Under the pieces are notes generated by a model. The model made no database searches, was not told where the DNA came from, and saw only the letters and a list, made by a program, of their open reading frames with translations. Positions 44,215 through 51,954 of a stretch of 64,000 bases of DNA are shown one piece after another. Source of the DNA: Bhargavaea massiliensis (GTDB taxonomy: Bacteria > Bacillota > Bacilli > Bacillales_A > Planococcaceae); NCBI RefSeq assembly GCF_018390575.1, contig NZ_JAHBCJ010000002.1:206811-270810 (forward strand). The letters are read 5' to 3'. The stretch's first letter is position 1. Each line of letters opens with the position of its first letter. Both the position numbers and the translations under genes were made by a program.

Positions 44215-44658
44215 TCAAGAATTCTGTTTGTCCCGGTCGCGCTTCAGCTGCGGCCGGTTTTTCATGTCGGACTTGAAGCGGTCGAGCATCTCGTCCCCCT
44301 GCAGCCCTTCGGCGATCAGTTCCTCGAGGAGATGTTCCGCATACTGGGAGCGGACGCGCTTGAGAGGTCCTTTCAGAAGGACCGAAATATGGTCTCCGAT
44401 TTCCTTTACGGCATAAACCGCAAGCCTGAATCCCGCAGGCTCGTTCTCTGGATAGGAAATGACCGCCTTGGCGTTGATGACTACTTCCGATTCAAGCCAT
44501 TCATCGAAAACCGGCTTGTGCTCTTTGTTTACGAACATTTCCAGAATCCAGGAGCGCCGGCTGTTTTCTTCATTGATGATAATCCCGTCGACAAGCGGGC
44601 AAGAGAAGAAATCTCCATCTTTCTCAAAATCAACCGACAGCAGTTTAAACGACTTCAC
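44215..44658 (-). CDS. ywpF: YwpF-like protein
   Basis: A 147-residue protein resembling YwpF of Bacilli: MKSFKLLSVDFEKDG at the start and the segment CPLVDGIIINEENSRRSW. It lies next to the ssbB homologue, as ywpF does in B. subtilis. The GTG start at 44658 with GGGGGGCG upstream is chosen; a longer frame to 44829 crosses its own promoter. The C-terminal about 25 residues are very basic (RPQLKRDRDKQNS). The function is unknown. Confidence 0.75.
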   Translation of the reverse strand: MKSFKLLSVDFEKDGDFFSCPLVDGIIINEENSRRSWILEMFVNKEHKPVFDEWLESEVVINAKAVISYPENEPAGFRLAVYAVKEIGDHISVLLKGPLKRVRSQYAEHLLEELIAEGLQGDEMLDRFKSDMKNRPQLKRDRDKQNS

Positions 44659-44690
44659 AAACGTTCGCCCCCCGGTATTTACGTACGTCC

Positions 44691-44699
44691 AGTATACCA
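44691..44699 (-). promoter_or_regulatory. ywpF promoter (extended -10)
   Basis: On the minus strand TGGTATACT, a TGn-extended -10 box about 33 bp upstream of the GTG start. Confidence 0.5.
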
Positions 44700-44736
44700 T
44701 ACCGTATCCTGCCCGAAAATTCTTTCGGAAACTGCC

Positions 44737-44907
44737 AAAATTGAGTTTTGAAGCATTCAGGAAGTTATGGAAGAATGCAATCGGGCCAAGGGTTGAACGG
44801 AGACTGATTGCTAATTGCATACTGCGCAAAAATCAATTTTGCGGCAAAAATCGGGACTATTCTTCAAAAATGGCGTTTTGCTCCATCCGTTATGGGTCGG
44901 GTATGCT
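44737..44907 (+). promoter_or_regulatory. ComK-type AT-boxes and promoter of the ssbB-like gene
   Basis: Three AAAA-N5-TTTT boxes lie at 44737-44749, 44828-44840 and 44867-44879. A half-box AAAATCGGG at 44846 sits 21 bp before the last, the spacing of a short K-box (8 bp between boxes). The last box overlaps a -35 TTGCTC (44878-44883), followed after 18 bp by TATGCT (44902-44907). In B. subtilis ssbB is a ComK-activated competence gene. Confidence 0.65.
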
Positions 44908-44937
44908 TGGCTCATCTACAGCGAAGGAGGTGAACCA

Positions 44938-45471
44938 TTGAATCAGGTGGCATTGGTCGGGCGTCTGACGAAAGATCCCGAACTGAGAAATCTGTCGGAA
45001 GGGCGGGTCCAGACCAGCTTTGTGCTAGCCGTCAACCGCAGATTCAGGAATGACCGGGACAATGACGCGGATTTCGTTTTGTGCACGGCTTGGGGCAAGG
45101 CGGCGGTAAATACGGTGAAGTACTGCGGCAAGGGATCGCTTGTCAGCATCGGGGGCCGACTCCAGTCAAGGACCTATGAAAAGGACGGAAACCGGGTGTA
45201 TGTCACAGAGGTGGTGAGCGAGGAAGTCCGTTTCCTTGCCACCAAACCGCCGGCCTACAAGGCTGTTGTGGCCGACAGTCCAAACGGGGGCGGCGCAGAA
45301 GGGTTAAGTGGCAACGGATCCGGACCGTATCAAAACGACGGACCAAAAGACGGGAGTATGCAGGACTCCCATCATGAACGCCACGGCAGCCAGGTCGGGC
45401 AGACCCTCCCGTCCGGATTGGTGTTTGAAAGCCGGAAGGAAAAGGAGCAAGAGGAACCCATCCGGCCGTGA
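44938..45471 (+). CDS. ssbB: single-stranded DNA-binding protein SsbB-like (competence)
   Basis: A 177-residue SSB. The OB fold begins MNQVALVGRLTKDPELR and runs to about residue 105 (NRVYVTEVVSEEVRFL). The remaining about 70 residues are a low-complexity tail ending EEPIRP, without the acidic DDDLPF-like tip used by SsbA to recruit partners. SsbB of B. subtilis also lacks that tip but is shorter. The TTG at 44938 has AAGGAGGTGA just upstream. ComK-type boxes upstream and ywpF/ywqA-type neighbours support the ywpH (ssbB) identity. Confidence 0.85.
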   Translation: MNQVALVGRLTKDPELRNLSEGRVQTSFVLAVNRRFRNDRDNDADFVLCTAWGKAAVNTVKYCGKGSLVSIGGRLQSRTYEKDGNRVYVTEVVSEEVRFLATKPPAYKAVVADSPNGGGAEGLSGNGSGPYQNDGPKDGSMQDSHHERHGSQVGQTLPSGLVFESRKEKEQEEPIRP

Positions 45472-45586
45472 CCGGGCTTCCGGCGGGACCGCAACGCCGG
45501 AATTCCCGAATCCGCAACCGGACACTGAACTTTTACGCACATCCCCTTTGATCAGAAACGCCACCGTTTAGAAAGGAATTTTTGGC

Positions 45587-45748
45587 ATGGAGCGTATTGA
45601 GCAGCAGCTCGGCCGGACCGAGCGGCAAATCGAACAGCTGATCCGGATAATCGCCCACCTCAACGAGCGTGTTATTTATCTGGAGAAAAAAACGAGTGAT
45701 CGTCATTGGCAAGAGTCGGACATTATGCAATTCGTCATGAAGCGATGA
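45587..45748 (+). CDS. small coiled-coil protein, 53 residues
   Basis: A short gene: ATG at 45587 with AAAGGAA at 45572-45578. The product starts MERIEQQLGRTERQIEQLIR and continues with ERVIYLEKK, a heptad-like pattern (Leu/Ile at spaced positions with charged residues), then DIMQFVMKR. It could dimerise. It follows ssbB by 115 bp and precedes a terminator that faces the convergent helicase gene. No family recognised. Confidence 0.6.
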   Translation: MERIEQQLGRTERQIEQLIRIIAHLNERVIYLEKKTSDRHWQESDIMQFVMKR

Positions 45749-45782
45749 ATGAGTGAATAATTGGTGGAAGATACAGGATAAA

Positions 45783-45814
45783 GACGGCCCGGCCATGGGG
45801 GTGGCCGGGCCGTC
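45783..45814. terminator. hairpin between convergent small gene and helicase
   Basis: GACGGCCCGGCC (45783-45794) pairs with GGCCGGGCCGTC (45803-45814), a 12-bp perfect stem. T-rich tails are modest on both sides (TGTTAT plus, TTTATCC minus), so it probably serves both strands. Confidence 0.7.
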
Positions 45815-45849
45815 TGTTATATAGTGTCACCGTTTCACACCACCGCAAT

Positions 45850-48579
45850 TTACCCGATTGAGAACAGGTCGTTCAGTTCTTCGTCAGTGAGTTCCGTAAT
45901 CCAGGCCCCAGACTGGATCAGGTCGGCGGAAAGGGCTGCTTTCTCAGCAATCATTTTATCGATCTTTTCCTCGATTGTACCGATTGTCACAAATTTCCGG
46001 ACGTGCACAAAGCGGTCCTGGCCAATCCGGTAGGCCCGGTCGGTCGCCTGGTTTTCCACGGCCGGATTCCACCACCGGTCGGCGTGGAGCACGTGATTGG
46101 CGGCTGTGAGATTCAGTCCGGTGCCGCCTGCTTTCAGCGACAGGATGAACACCGGGAAGCCACCGTCCTGGAATTCCTCGACAAGCCGGTCGCGGCGTCC
46201 CTTCGGCATGCTGCCGGTCAGGAATGGCGCTTCGATGTCATATACGCTCGACAGGCAGTGGCGGATCAGCTCACCCATGCCGATGTATTGGGTGAAAATG
46301 AGCACCTGCTCGCCGCGGTCGACGATATCCGCGGTGAGTGTAATGATTCGCTCGAGTTTTTCGGAGCGGGCCAGCATTTCGTCAGCCTCCGCAAACGGTT
46401 CTTTCAGGAATAGTGCAGGGTGGTTGCAGAGCTGCTTGAGTCGGCTGAGCATCTTCAGGATAATTCCGCGCCTCCGGAAGCCTTCGGCTTCCATGAGGGC
46501 CGCCTTTGTCTCGCTGATATACCCTTCGTAAAGCGCCGCCTGCTCTTCAGTGAGCGGCACGAACTCGTTTTCTTCGAGTTTGTCGGGTAGGTTGAGCTTG
46601 AGCGCAGGGTCGGATTTGGTCCGGCGCAGAAGAAACGGGGAAATTTTTGCGCGCAGCCGCTGCATCTGTTTTTCCGAGCTGTCCCGCTCGATCGGACCGA
46701 TAAATGTTTCCTGGAACTCCGAGAAGCGTCCCAAATAGCCACGGTGTATAAAGTCGAAAATCGCCCAAAGTTCCGCGAGCCGGTTTTCGATCGGCGTGCC
46801 GGTCAGGGCGATATGATGCCGGCCCCTGAGCTTCCGGACCGCCCTGGACTGTTTGGTCTGCATGTTCTTGATGTTCTGTGCTTCATCCAGCGAGACGGCG
46901 TCCCATTCCATTTCTGTGAGCTCTACATGGTCTTGCATGAACGTGCCATACGTCGTCAGGACTAGCCCGTTGCCGAGCGCCTTCAGCGCTGCTTCCAGTT
47001 CACCGCCCTTCAGGCGTGAAGTGCCATAGTGGACAAGGACCGGATGAGCCGGTGCAAACCGCTGTAGCTCTTTTTGCCAGTTGCCGATGACGGACGTAGG
47101 ACAGATGATAAGGGAAGGAGCTTCGGCAGTCCCGGATTCACGTGCATGGAGCAGGTAGGCAATCAGCTGGACGGTCTTGCCGAGCCCCATGTCGTCGGCC
47201 AGAACCGCGCCGAAGCCGTGCTCCCGCATAAAGACGAGCCAGTCGAACCCTTTCTGTTGGTAAGGGCGGAGCTCCGCGTGCAGTTCAGCGGATACGGGAA
47301 TCTCCGGGATGCCTTCCTTGCTGCGGATCCGCTCGACCGCGTCTTTAAGAGAGTGCTGGAGGAGGAAGTCAAACAGCGGATCGTCTTCGTCCTCCTCTTC
47401 CAAGTCTCCCCGGCCCGCTCCGATCTCTTCTTCCAGGTCCCGGAACAGGAGGTCTTTGACAGTCCATCCGCTTTTCTCTGCAGTCTCCATCATTTCGCGG
47501 ATGCGGGCAAGCCAGGCGGCGTCCAGCCGGAACCATTCGTCACCCGCACGGATGAATTCCCGTTTTTCTTCGACGAGCCGCTTGAAATGTTCTGATGAAA
47601 TGTCGGCGCCGCCAAGGGAAAATGTCCAGTTAAAGCTGAGTGCATCGTCCAGGCGGGCATTGCCTGATGAGCCGGCTGAGGCTGAAGCGCGCACACGCAT
47701 GCGGCGTTCCGCGGCTTCCCTGAGCCAGCCCGGCAGGATAACATCGATATCGAGAGCCTGCAGGAGCGGCAGATCATCTTTCAGGAACTCACGGACTTCA
47801 TGGTCCTCCATGGAAAGGGAGATAAACGAGCTGTCCCCGACGCCATCGTCTCCAGTGAGGACGGTGCGGATGCTGAACTGCATCCTTGAAACGGAATCTG
47901 CAAATGGCTTCCACTTTTTCGGGAGAGCTTCGGTGACAGGCTTTGTGATCTTGCCCGCTGCCGGTGTCCAATGCGTACCGGTTTTCGGGTTCACCAAGAT
48001 GCTTTCCAGCATCCATCCGCCATCTTCGTCTTCAGGTTCCGACAGACGGAGCGCCATTCGGAAGGGGAGGGGGGCATCCGGTGTTTGCGCGGATTCCGAC
48101 CGGCGGAAGCGGATAACGTCTTCCAGACGGTTCTGTCCGATGCCGCCCTCCGCCAGGATTTCGGAAAAGGCTCGTTCAAGGAGGCGTACGGCTTCCTCAG
48201 AAACGTCTTTTGCGACCTGGAGAGAACCGTCAGAGGCACCGGTAATCCGGGGTAGCCCCGGTTCCCGGTAAATGTCAGCTGCTTCCTTGAAGATACGGAT
48301 CCACCGCTCGTCCTCAGGGGACTTTCCGTGATAACGGACAAACGGGTGGGGATCGCCGAATGACTCGACAACATCACGGCATCCGGCACGGACAGCTCCA
48401 TCCCGATCTTCGATCAGCAGGCCCATATAAGAGCGGGTATGCCTGAAAAAAAGCAATTCCTTCAGCGGCCGGCTTCCGATAAAGTCGCCTGCCGAATCAA
48501 ATCCGGCCATCAGAAACCCGCCGTCGGGGGATTCGATGACAGACAGGCGGATGTCGCGGTTAAGTGTGAGCGGCTTCAT
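45850..48579 (-). CDS. ywqA: SWI2/SNF2-type DNA/RNA helicase (YwqA-like)
   Basis: A 909-residue protein of the bacterial SNF2 (RapA-like/HepA) group. The C-terminal half holds the ATPase: motif I LADDMGLGKTVQLIAYLLH, motif II SLDEAQNIKN (DEAQ), motif III ALTGTPIENRLAELW, and motifs V/VI GGTGLNLTAANHVL and NQATDRAYRIGQ. The N-terminal half has no recognised catalytic domain and resembles the SNF2-associated region. ATG 48579 follows AAAGGAGGT and overlaps the stop of the upstream SWIM gene by ATGA. In B. subtilis ywqA and ywqB form the same pair; the physiological role is unclear. Confidence 0.92.
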   Translation of the reverse strand: MKPLTLNRDIRLSVIESPDGGFLMAGFDSAGDFIGSRPLKELLFFRHTRSYMGLLIEDRDGAVRAGCRDVVESFGDPHPFVRYHGKSPEDERWIRIFKEAADIYREPGLPRITGASDGSLQVAKDVSEEAVRLLERAFSEILAEGGIGQNRLEDVIRFRRSESAQTPDAPLPFRMALRLSEPEDEDGGWMLESILVNPKTGTHWTPAAGKITKPVTEALPKKWKPFADSVSRMQFSIRTVLTGDDGVGDSSFISLSMEDHEVREFLKDDLPLLQALDIDVILPGWLREAAERRMRVRASASAGSSGNARLDDALSFNWTFSLGGADISSEHFKRLVEEKREFIRAGDEWFRLDAAWLARIREMMETAEKSGWTVKDLLFRDLEEEIGAGRGDLEEEDEDDPLFDFLLQHSLKDAVERIRSKEGIPEIPVSAELHAELRPYQQKGFDWLVFMREHGFGAVLADDMGLGKTVQLIAYLLHARESGTAEAPSLIICPTSVIGNWQKELQRFAPAHPVLVHYGTSRLKGGELEAALKALGNGLVLTTYGTFMQDHVELTEMEWDAVSLDEAQNIKNMQTKQSRAVRKLRGRHHIALTGTPIENRLAELWAIFDFIHRGYLGRFSEFQETFIGPIERDSSEKQMQRLRAKISPFLLRRTKSDPALKLNLPDKLEENEFVPLTEEQAALYEGYISETKAALMEAEGFRRRGIILKMLSRLKQLCNHPALFLKEPFAEADEMLARSEKLERIITLTADIVDRGEQVLIFTQYIGMGELIRHCLSSVYDIEAPFLTGSMPKGRRDRLVEEFQDGGFPVFILSLKAGGTGLNLTAANHVLHADRWWNPAVENQATDRAYRIGQDRFVHVRKFVTIGTIEEKIDKMIAEKAALSADLIQSGAWITELTDEELNDLFSIG

Positions 48580-50168
48580 GACAACAGACCTCCTTTCTCG
48601 AGTTCCTCCATGAGTGCGCGCAAACGCTGGTGCCGCCGCCGAAGTGCTCCAACGTAGCCGGACCACCATTCGGTCCGGCCGGCTTTTTTAGCGGCGCGCT
48701 TCATTTTTTTCAGGATGCGGACGGCTTCCCGATAGTTCTGCCGGCTTTTCTGGGCAATCTGTTCTTCCACATGAACATTCATCAGAAAAACGGCTTCCAT
48801 CGGTGCTTCTTCCATCATCGTCTTTAGTCCGGTCCGCTCAATGCGCTCAAGACCCGAACGGTTCAAGTGATGATACGCAGCCCATTCCCTGTAATGCCCC
48901 CGGCTCAGAAGGAATTCCGCATATTCGGCCTCCGCTGCACTGCCGCACCGGAATAAGATATCGGCCGCCGTCTCGTCGGGCACGTCCGTTTCGCGGCAAA
49001 GGTCTGCCAGTCTTCCGGCTGCGGTGCGCTGGTCGAGAAATGAAACGGATTCCATGTAGTTTCCGATCTGGGGGACGAGCGACAGGAGCAGGCTTCGGGC
49101 TTCATCGGATTGTCCGTTTTCCGCAAGGCTGGATGCCATATCCAGATAGGACGGGAAAAGCGGCAGATCATTTTCTTCGAGGGGCGCGTCAAGGCCTGTG
49201 GACGGCTCGCCGGACAGCATTTCCAAGTAAGCGGTCATGAGCCTGAGTGCCGGCGCCTCTTCGCCATCAGCTTTCATCAGTCGTAGCTTATTCAGTTCCC
49301 GTCCGCGTGCGGCATCTCCGTTGAACAGGAATTGCCACATCCCGCGGTACACGGACAACCACCTGCCCTGCGCGTTTTCGGCAGAAAGGGTCAAGCTCCG
49401 GATCAGTTCCTCAAGGTCCTGGTAAAACGGGTCGGCGGCAAACAGGCGGCGAGTTGAGGAAAGAAGCTTCAGTTCATCCCTGATGCCGTCAGTGAGAGAG
49501 TCGAGCAAGCGCCCGTATTGCCATCGGTCATACCCAATTGAAAATCCGCCTGCCGGCGCACCACCAGTGACCGCACGCAAACCGAAAAGCCCGGCATACA
49601 GCCGGAAAAGCGGCTTCCATTCCTGCTCGAGCGGCTCCGCTTCACGCATCTGCTGGCGGTAGAGCGTGACCGCAGACGAGATCATGTGGAACGGGACATT
49701 GTCCCCGATCGATGGGAAAGTGCCCGACAGCTGCTCAAATACCCCCCGCCACGCTTCCGGCGTCTTTTCCAATGTCCGTCCCGGAGCAGCAAACTGGCTT
49801 GCCGAGTGGCGCCACTCAGCGAGCCAGTCCGACAGGGAGGCAAAGCGCTGGTATAGGGCGAAGTAGACAGCTGTTGTATGTTCGCAGCCTTTGTCTCCGT
49901 GGACGCTGCACACCGCCCGCGGATTGTACAGGCGGATTTCCGCTTCAGGCTGAGGATAACCCGGGAAGGCAAACCGGACGATTCCTGTCTGGTCGGACTG
50001 GAGAAGCCGCAGCCAGTCATTGCGGACCATCATCGCCGCCTGGCGGAACCTCCGCTCCCTCACTTCATGCGTGACGGGCAGCCGTTTTTGCTGCTCCATT
50101 GCGTCAATTATTTCTGTTCTATATATATCGGCGACTTCCGTAAGCTGATCGATCAATGAACACACCAC
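48576..50168 (-). CDS. ywqB: SWIM zinc-finger protein (YwqB-like)
   Basis: A 530-residue protein coupled to the SNF2 helicase by a 4-bp overlap. The SWIM-type zinc finger is near residue 90 (RAVCSVHGDKGCEHTTAVY), followed by helical repeats without other motifs. SWIM domains bind DNA or protein and often pair with SNF2 ATPases. The start is uncertain: GTG at 50168 or TTG at 50156, which has AGTGGTGTG before it. Confidence 0.85.
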   Translation of the reverse strand: MVCSLIDQLTEVADIYRTEIIDAMEQQKRLPVTHEVRERRFRQAAMMVRNDWLRLLQSDQTGIVRFAFPGYPQPEAEIRLYNPRAVCSVHGDKGCEHTTAVYFALYQRFASLSDWLAEWRHSASQFAAPGRTLEKTPEAWRGVFEQLSGTFPSIGDNVPFHMISSAVTLYRQQMREAEPLEQEWKPLFRLYAGLFGLRAVTGGAPAGGFSIGYDRWQYGRLLDSLTDGIRDELKLLSSTRRLFAADPFYQDLEELIRSLTLSAENAQGRWLSVYRGMWQFLFNGDAARGRELNKLRLMKADGEEAPALRLMTAYLEMLSGEPSTGLDAPLEENDLPLFPSYLDMASSLAENGQSDEARSLLLSLVPQIGNYMESVSFLDQRTAAGRLADLCRETDVPDETAADILFRCGSAAEAEYAEFLLSRGHYREWAAYHHLNRSGLERIERTGLKTMMEEAPMEAVFLMNVHVEEQIAQKSRQNYREAVRILKKMKRAAKKAGRTEWWSGYVGALRRRHQRLRALMEELEKGGLLS

Positions 50169-50234
50169 TTTCTATGGGCTGTTTTCTGGGCATGACAGCA
50201 ATGCCGGATGCGTGCCCCGAAAAGCCATTAAACT

Positions 50235-50294
50235 AAAAAAGGCTGTCCCTCCATTATACGATGCCTGGAAACAATCGTAAACGGAGGGACCGCC
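50235..50294 (-). terminator. minus-strand terminator of the broken gene at 50301-50588
   Basis: GGCTGTCCCTCC (50241-50252) pairs with GGAGGGACCGCC (50283-50294) with one mismatch. On the minus strand it is followed by TTTTTT (50235-50240 as AAAAAA). It sits 7 bp past the TAA of the broken gene. Confidence 0.85.
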
Positions 50295-50300
50295 ATTGTC

Positions 50301-50588
50301 TTAATCCTGTCCATCGCGGTTCGTATCTTTGAATATGTTCAACATGCGCTTTGTGACCGTCAGCATCACCTTCCGAGTCCTCGGCTCCTGTCCTGACACA
50401 AAGGAGATCCATTCCCTCAGCTCACTGGATTGCTCGATGAATGCACCGTGTGCTTCCGCAAATGATGCGTAATAGCGGGCCTGCGCCTACCGGGCTTCCT
50501 CAGGAAGCCGTGCCGTGTCCCGGCAGCTGCCATAGGGCCTGCCGAGCACATCTTCACGGTATTCCCTGAATTTATCTTGAATCGCCAC
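50301..50588 (-). pseudogene. small gene interrupted by one in-frame TAG
   Basis: A 95-codon frame with a good ribosome site (GGGGGAGTAGG) before a GTG at 50588 and its own terminator. It reads MAIQDKFREYREDVLGRPYG... and ends ...TVTKRMLNIFKDTNRDGQD. Codon 34 (50487-50489) is TAG, in the context EEAR-stop-AQARYY. A single C-to-T change from CAG would explain it. The rest of the frame is intact, so the loss is recent, the site is suppressed, or it is a sequencing error. No family recognised. Confidence 0.6.
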
Positions 50589-50765
50589 AATCCTACTCCC
50601 CCTTTGGGTCGTTTATGGACGCAAATTAACGGTTGGATGGCAGATATCTGATTTAATCAACAAAGTGTTGATTGAGAATCATCAATTTGTCGATTTATAT
50701 CTATTAACTAACGAATATAGTAAATTTGATGATAATAAAGAATCTGGATGAGAGGAGTATGCGGA
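50589..50765. promoter_or_regulatory. divergent intergenic region with palindrome AATCAACA-N3-TGTTGATT
   Basis: AATCAACA (50655-50662) and TGTTGATT (50666-50673) form a perfect 8-bp inverted repeat with a 3-bp spacer, in an AT-rich region between the broken gene (minus) and the gene at 50766 (plus). Its size and symmetry suit a dimeric repressor site. A clear -35/-10 pair was not found on either strand. Confidence 0.45.
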
Positions 50766-51113
50766 TTGACTCGGTACGAAATCAGGTTCAACGGTCATAA
50801 GGGTATTATCAGGCCGGGGAAGTGGCGGCTGATTGAGAGAAAAGGGGGAGGAGAAACCGGCTACAAAATCGTCATGGAAGGAGACGGGGATTACGTCCGG
50901 CTTCCGGAAATGGATTATGGACCGTTTCGTCTGAGTAATGTCAGCTTGGATTTTGCTGAGCGGGTCATCGTCTTTCACAAGCCGTCCGAAGATCGGCAAC
51001 TTTTCCGCGAAACCGGGTACGCCTTCCTGTCATCCTACGTCATGGAATTCGGAAAAGACGGTTTTGGCTTTTTTGTGGACGGTGGTCATCGCCCGCAGAA
51101 TAAAAGCTCTTAA
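50766..51113 (+). CDS. hypothetical protein, 115 residues
   Basis: A short protein beginning MTRYEIRFNGHKGIIRPGKW, with alternating hydrophobic and charged residues suggesting a beta-rich fold, and ending HRPQNKSS. The TTG at 50766 is preferred: AGAGGAG at 50751-50757 is correctly spaced, while the in-frame ATG at 50748 lies before that site. No cysteine clusters, signal peptide or membrane segment. No family recognised. It is followed by a terminator. Confidence 0.6.
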   Translation: MTRYEIRFNGHKGIIRPGKWRLIERKGGGETGYKIVMEGDGDYVRLPEMDYGPFRLSNVSLDFAERVIVFHKPSEDRQLFRETGYAFLSSYVMEFGKDGFGFFVDGGHRPQNKSS

Positions 51114-51142
51114 AAGCCTTGGATCCAATGAATAAAAAGTCA

Positions 51143-51167
51143 CCGGGCTTCAAGCCCGGATTATTTT
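51143..51167 (+). terminator. terminator after 50766 gene
   Basis: CCGGGC (51143-51148) pairs with GCCCGG (51154-51159), extended by TT/AA, followed by ATTATTTTG. Confidence 0.75.
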
Positions 51168-51233
51168 GTATGCGCTTTCATATAATTATGGTAAACTGTT
51201 GATAACGGAATATTTAGAAAAGGAGGGAGCCCC

Positions 51234-51686
51234 ATGCTGCACATTCAACGAATGAAGCCATTTTACGTTACGCAGGAACAGGCGAAGGTGAAGTTGGTCT
51301 TTGAGTATCAGTACTTCACGATAAAAAAAGGAGAAGAGCTGTTTCACTTCATTCCGTCGGAGGGGAAAGAGATCCACATCAACCTCCAAAACCTCCAAGT
51401 CGAAAACCTCGGTGACATTTTTGTTTTCCAGAAAGGCAGCCGCTTCATCCGCCTCCCGCTTTATCAGTTACTGCTCATATCGGATATCCACGCCCATCTC
51501 AAAGAAATCCTGCAAGGGGCGGACATTATGGAAAATGACCCGCTGCTGCTCGAACCCGGTGAAGCGGAAAACCTGATCGAAGAACTGGAGCGGATGAACC
51601 TGCTGAATCTGATTGACCGCGCACTTGAACAAGGAGACCGGGACCTCTTCCACCATTTGACCGGACAGTTGAACGGCACTTTATAA
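51234..51686 (+). CDS. IDEAL domain-containing protein
   Basis: A 150-residue cytoplasmic protein. The C-terminal segment NLIDRALEQGDRDLFHHLT matches the IDEAL domain of Bacilli, a short helical motif named for its conserved residues. The N-terminal about 90 residues are beta-rich (AKVKLVFEYQYFTIKKGEE). A very strong AAGGAGGGAG precedes the ATG. IDEAL proteins are mostly uncharacterised; some are reported near competence or regulatory genes. Function is not assigned. Confidence 0.7.
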   Translation: MLHIQRMKPFYVTQEQAKVKLVFEYQYFTIKKGEELFHFIPSEGKEIHINLQNLQVENLGDIFVFQKGSRFIRLPLYQLLLISDIHAHLKEILQGADIMENDPLLLEPGEAENLIEELERMNLLNLIDRALEQGDRDLFHHLTGQLNGTL

Positions 51687-51701
51687 AATAGATGATTTTT
51701 A

Positions 51702-51738
51702 AAGAACCCGCCGTAAGCCCTCCGGCGGGTTCTTGGCG
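51702..51738 (+). terminator. IDEAL protein gene terminator
   Basis: AAGAACCCGCCG (51702-51713) pairs perfectly with CGGCGGGTTCTT (51723-51734). The tail is T-poor, but the A-rich left flank gives extra pairing. The rest of the gap to 51954 shows no gene. Confidence 0.75.
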
Positions 51739-51954
51739 TTCTGAATGAGCAGGATAGACAGCGAAAGACAAAGGTCGTCAGTCTCTTGATACGCACTCCT
51801 GCTCTCATCCGTAAGCCCGACAGCCCTATCCACCACGCCCTTTCCCTATTATCCGAAGATGCAGTATCGTTTGAATGCATACAAATCGGCTTAAATTTGG
51901 TAAAGTTGAAAAGTGTAAGCTATTAACCTATCGGACGTGAAGGGATATGGGTGT

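Noticed and set aside
45472-45586. ssbB extension or separate gene
   Set aside because: No ribosome site or frame; only imperfect GC palindromes.
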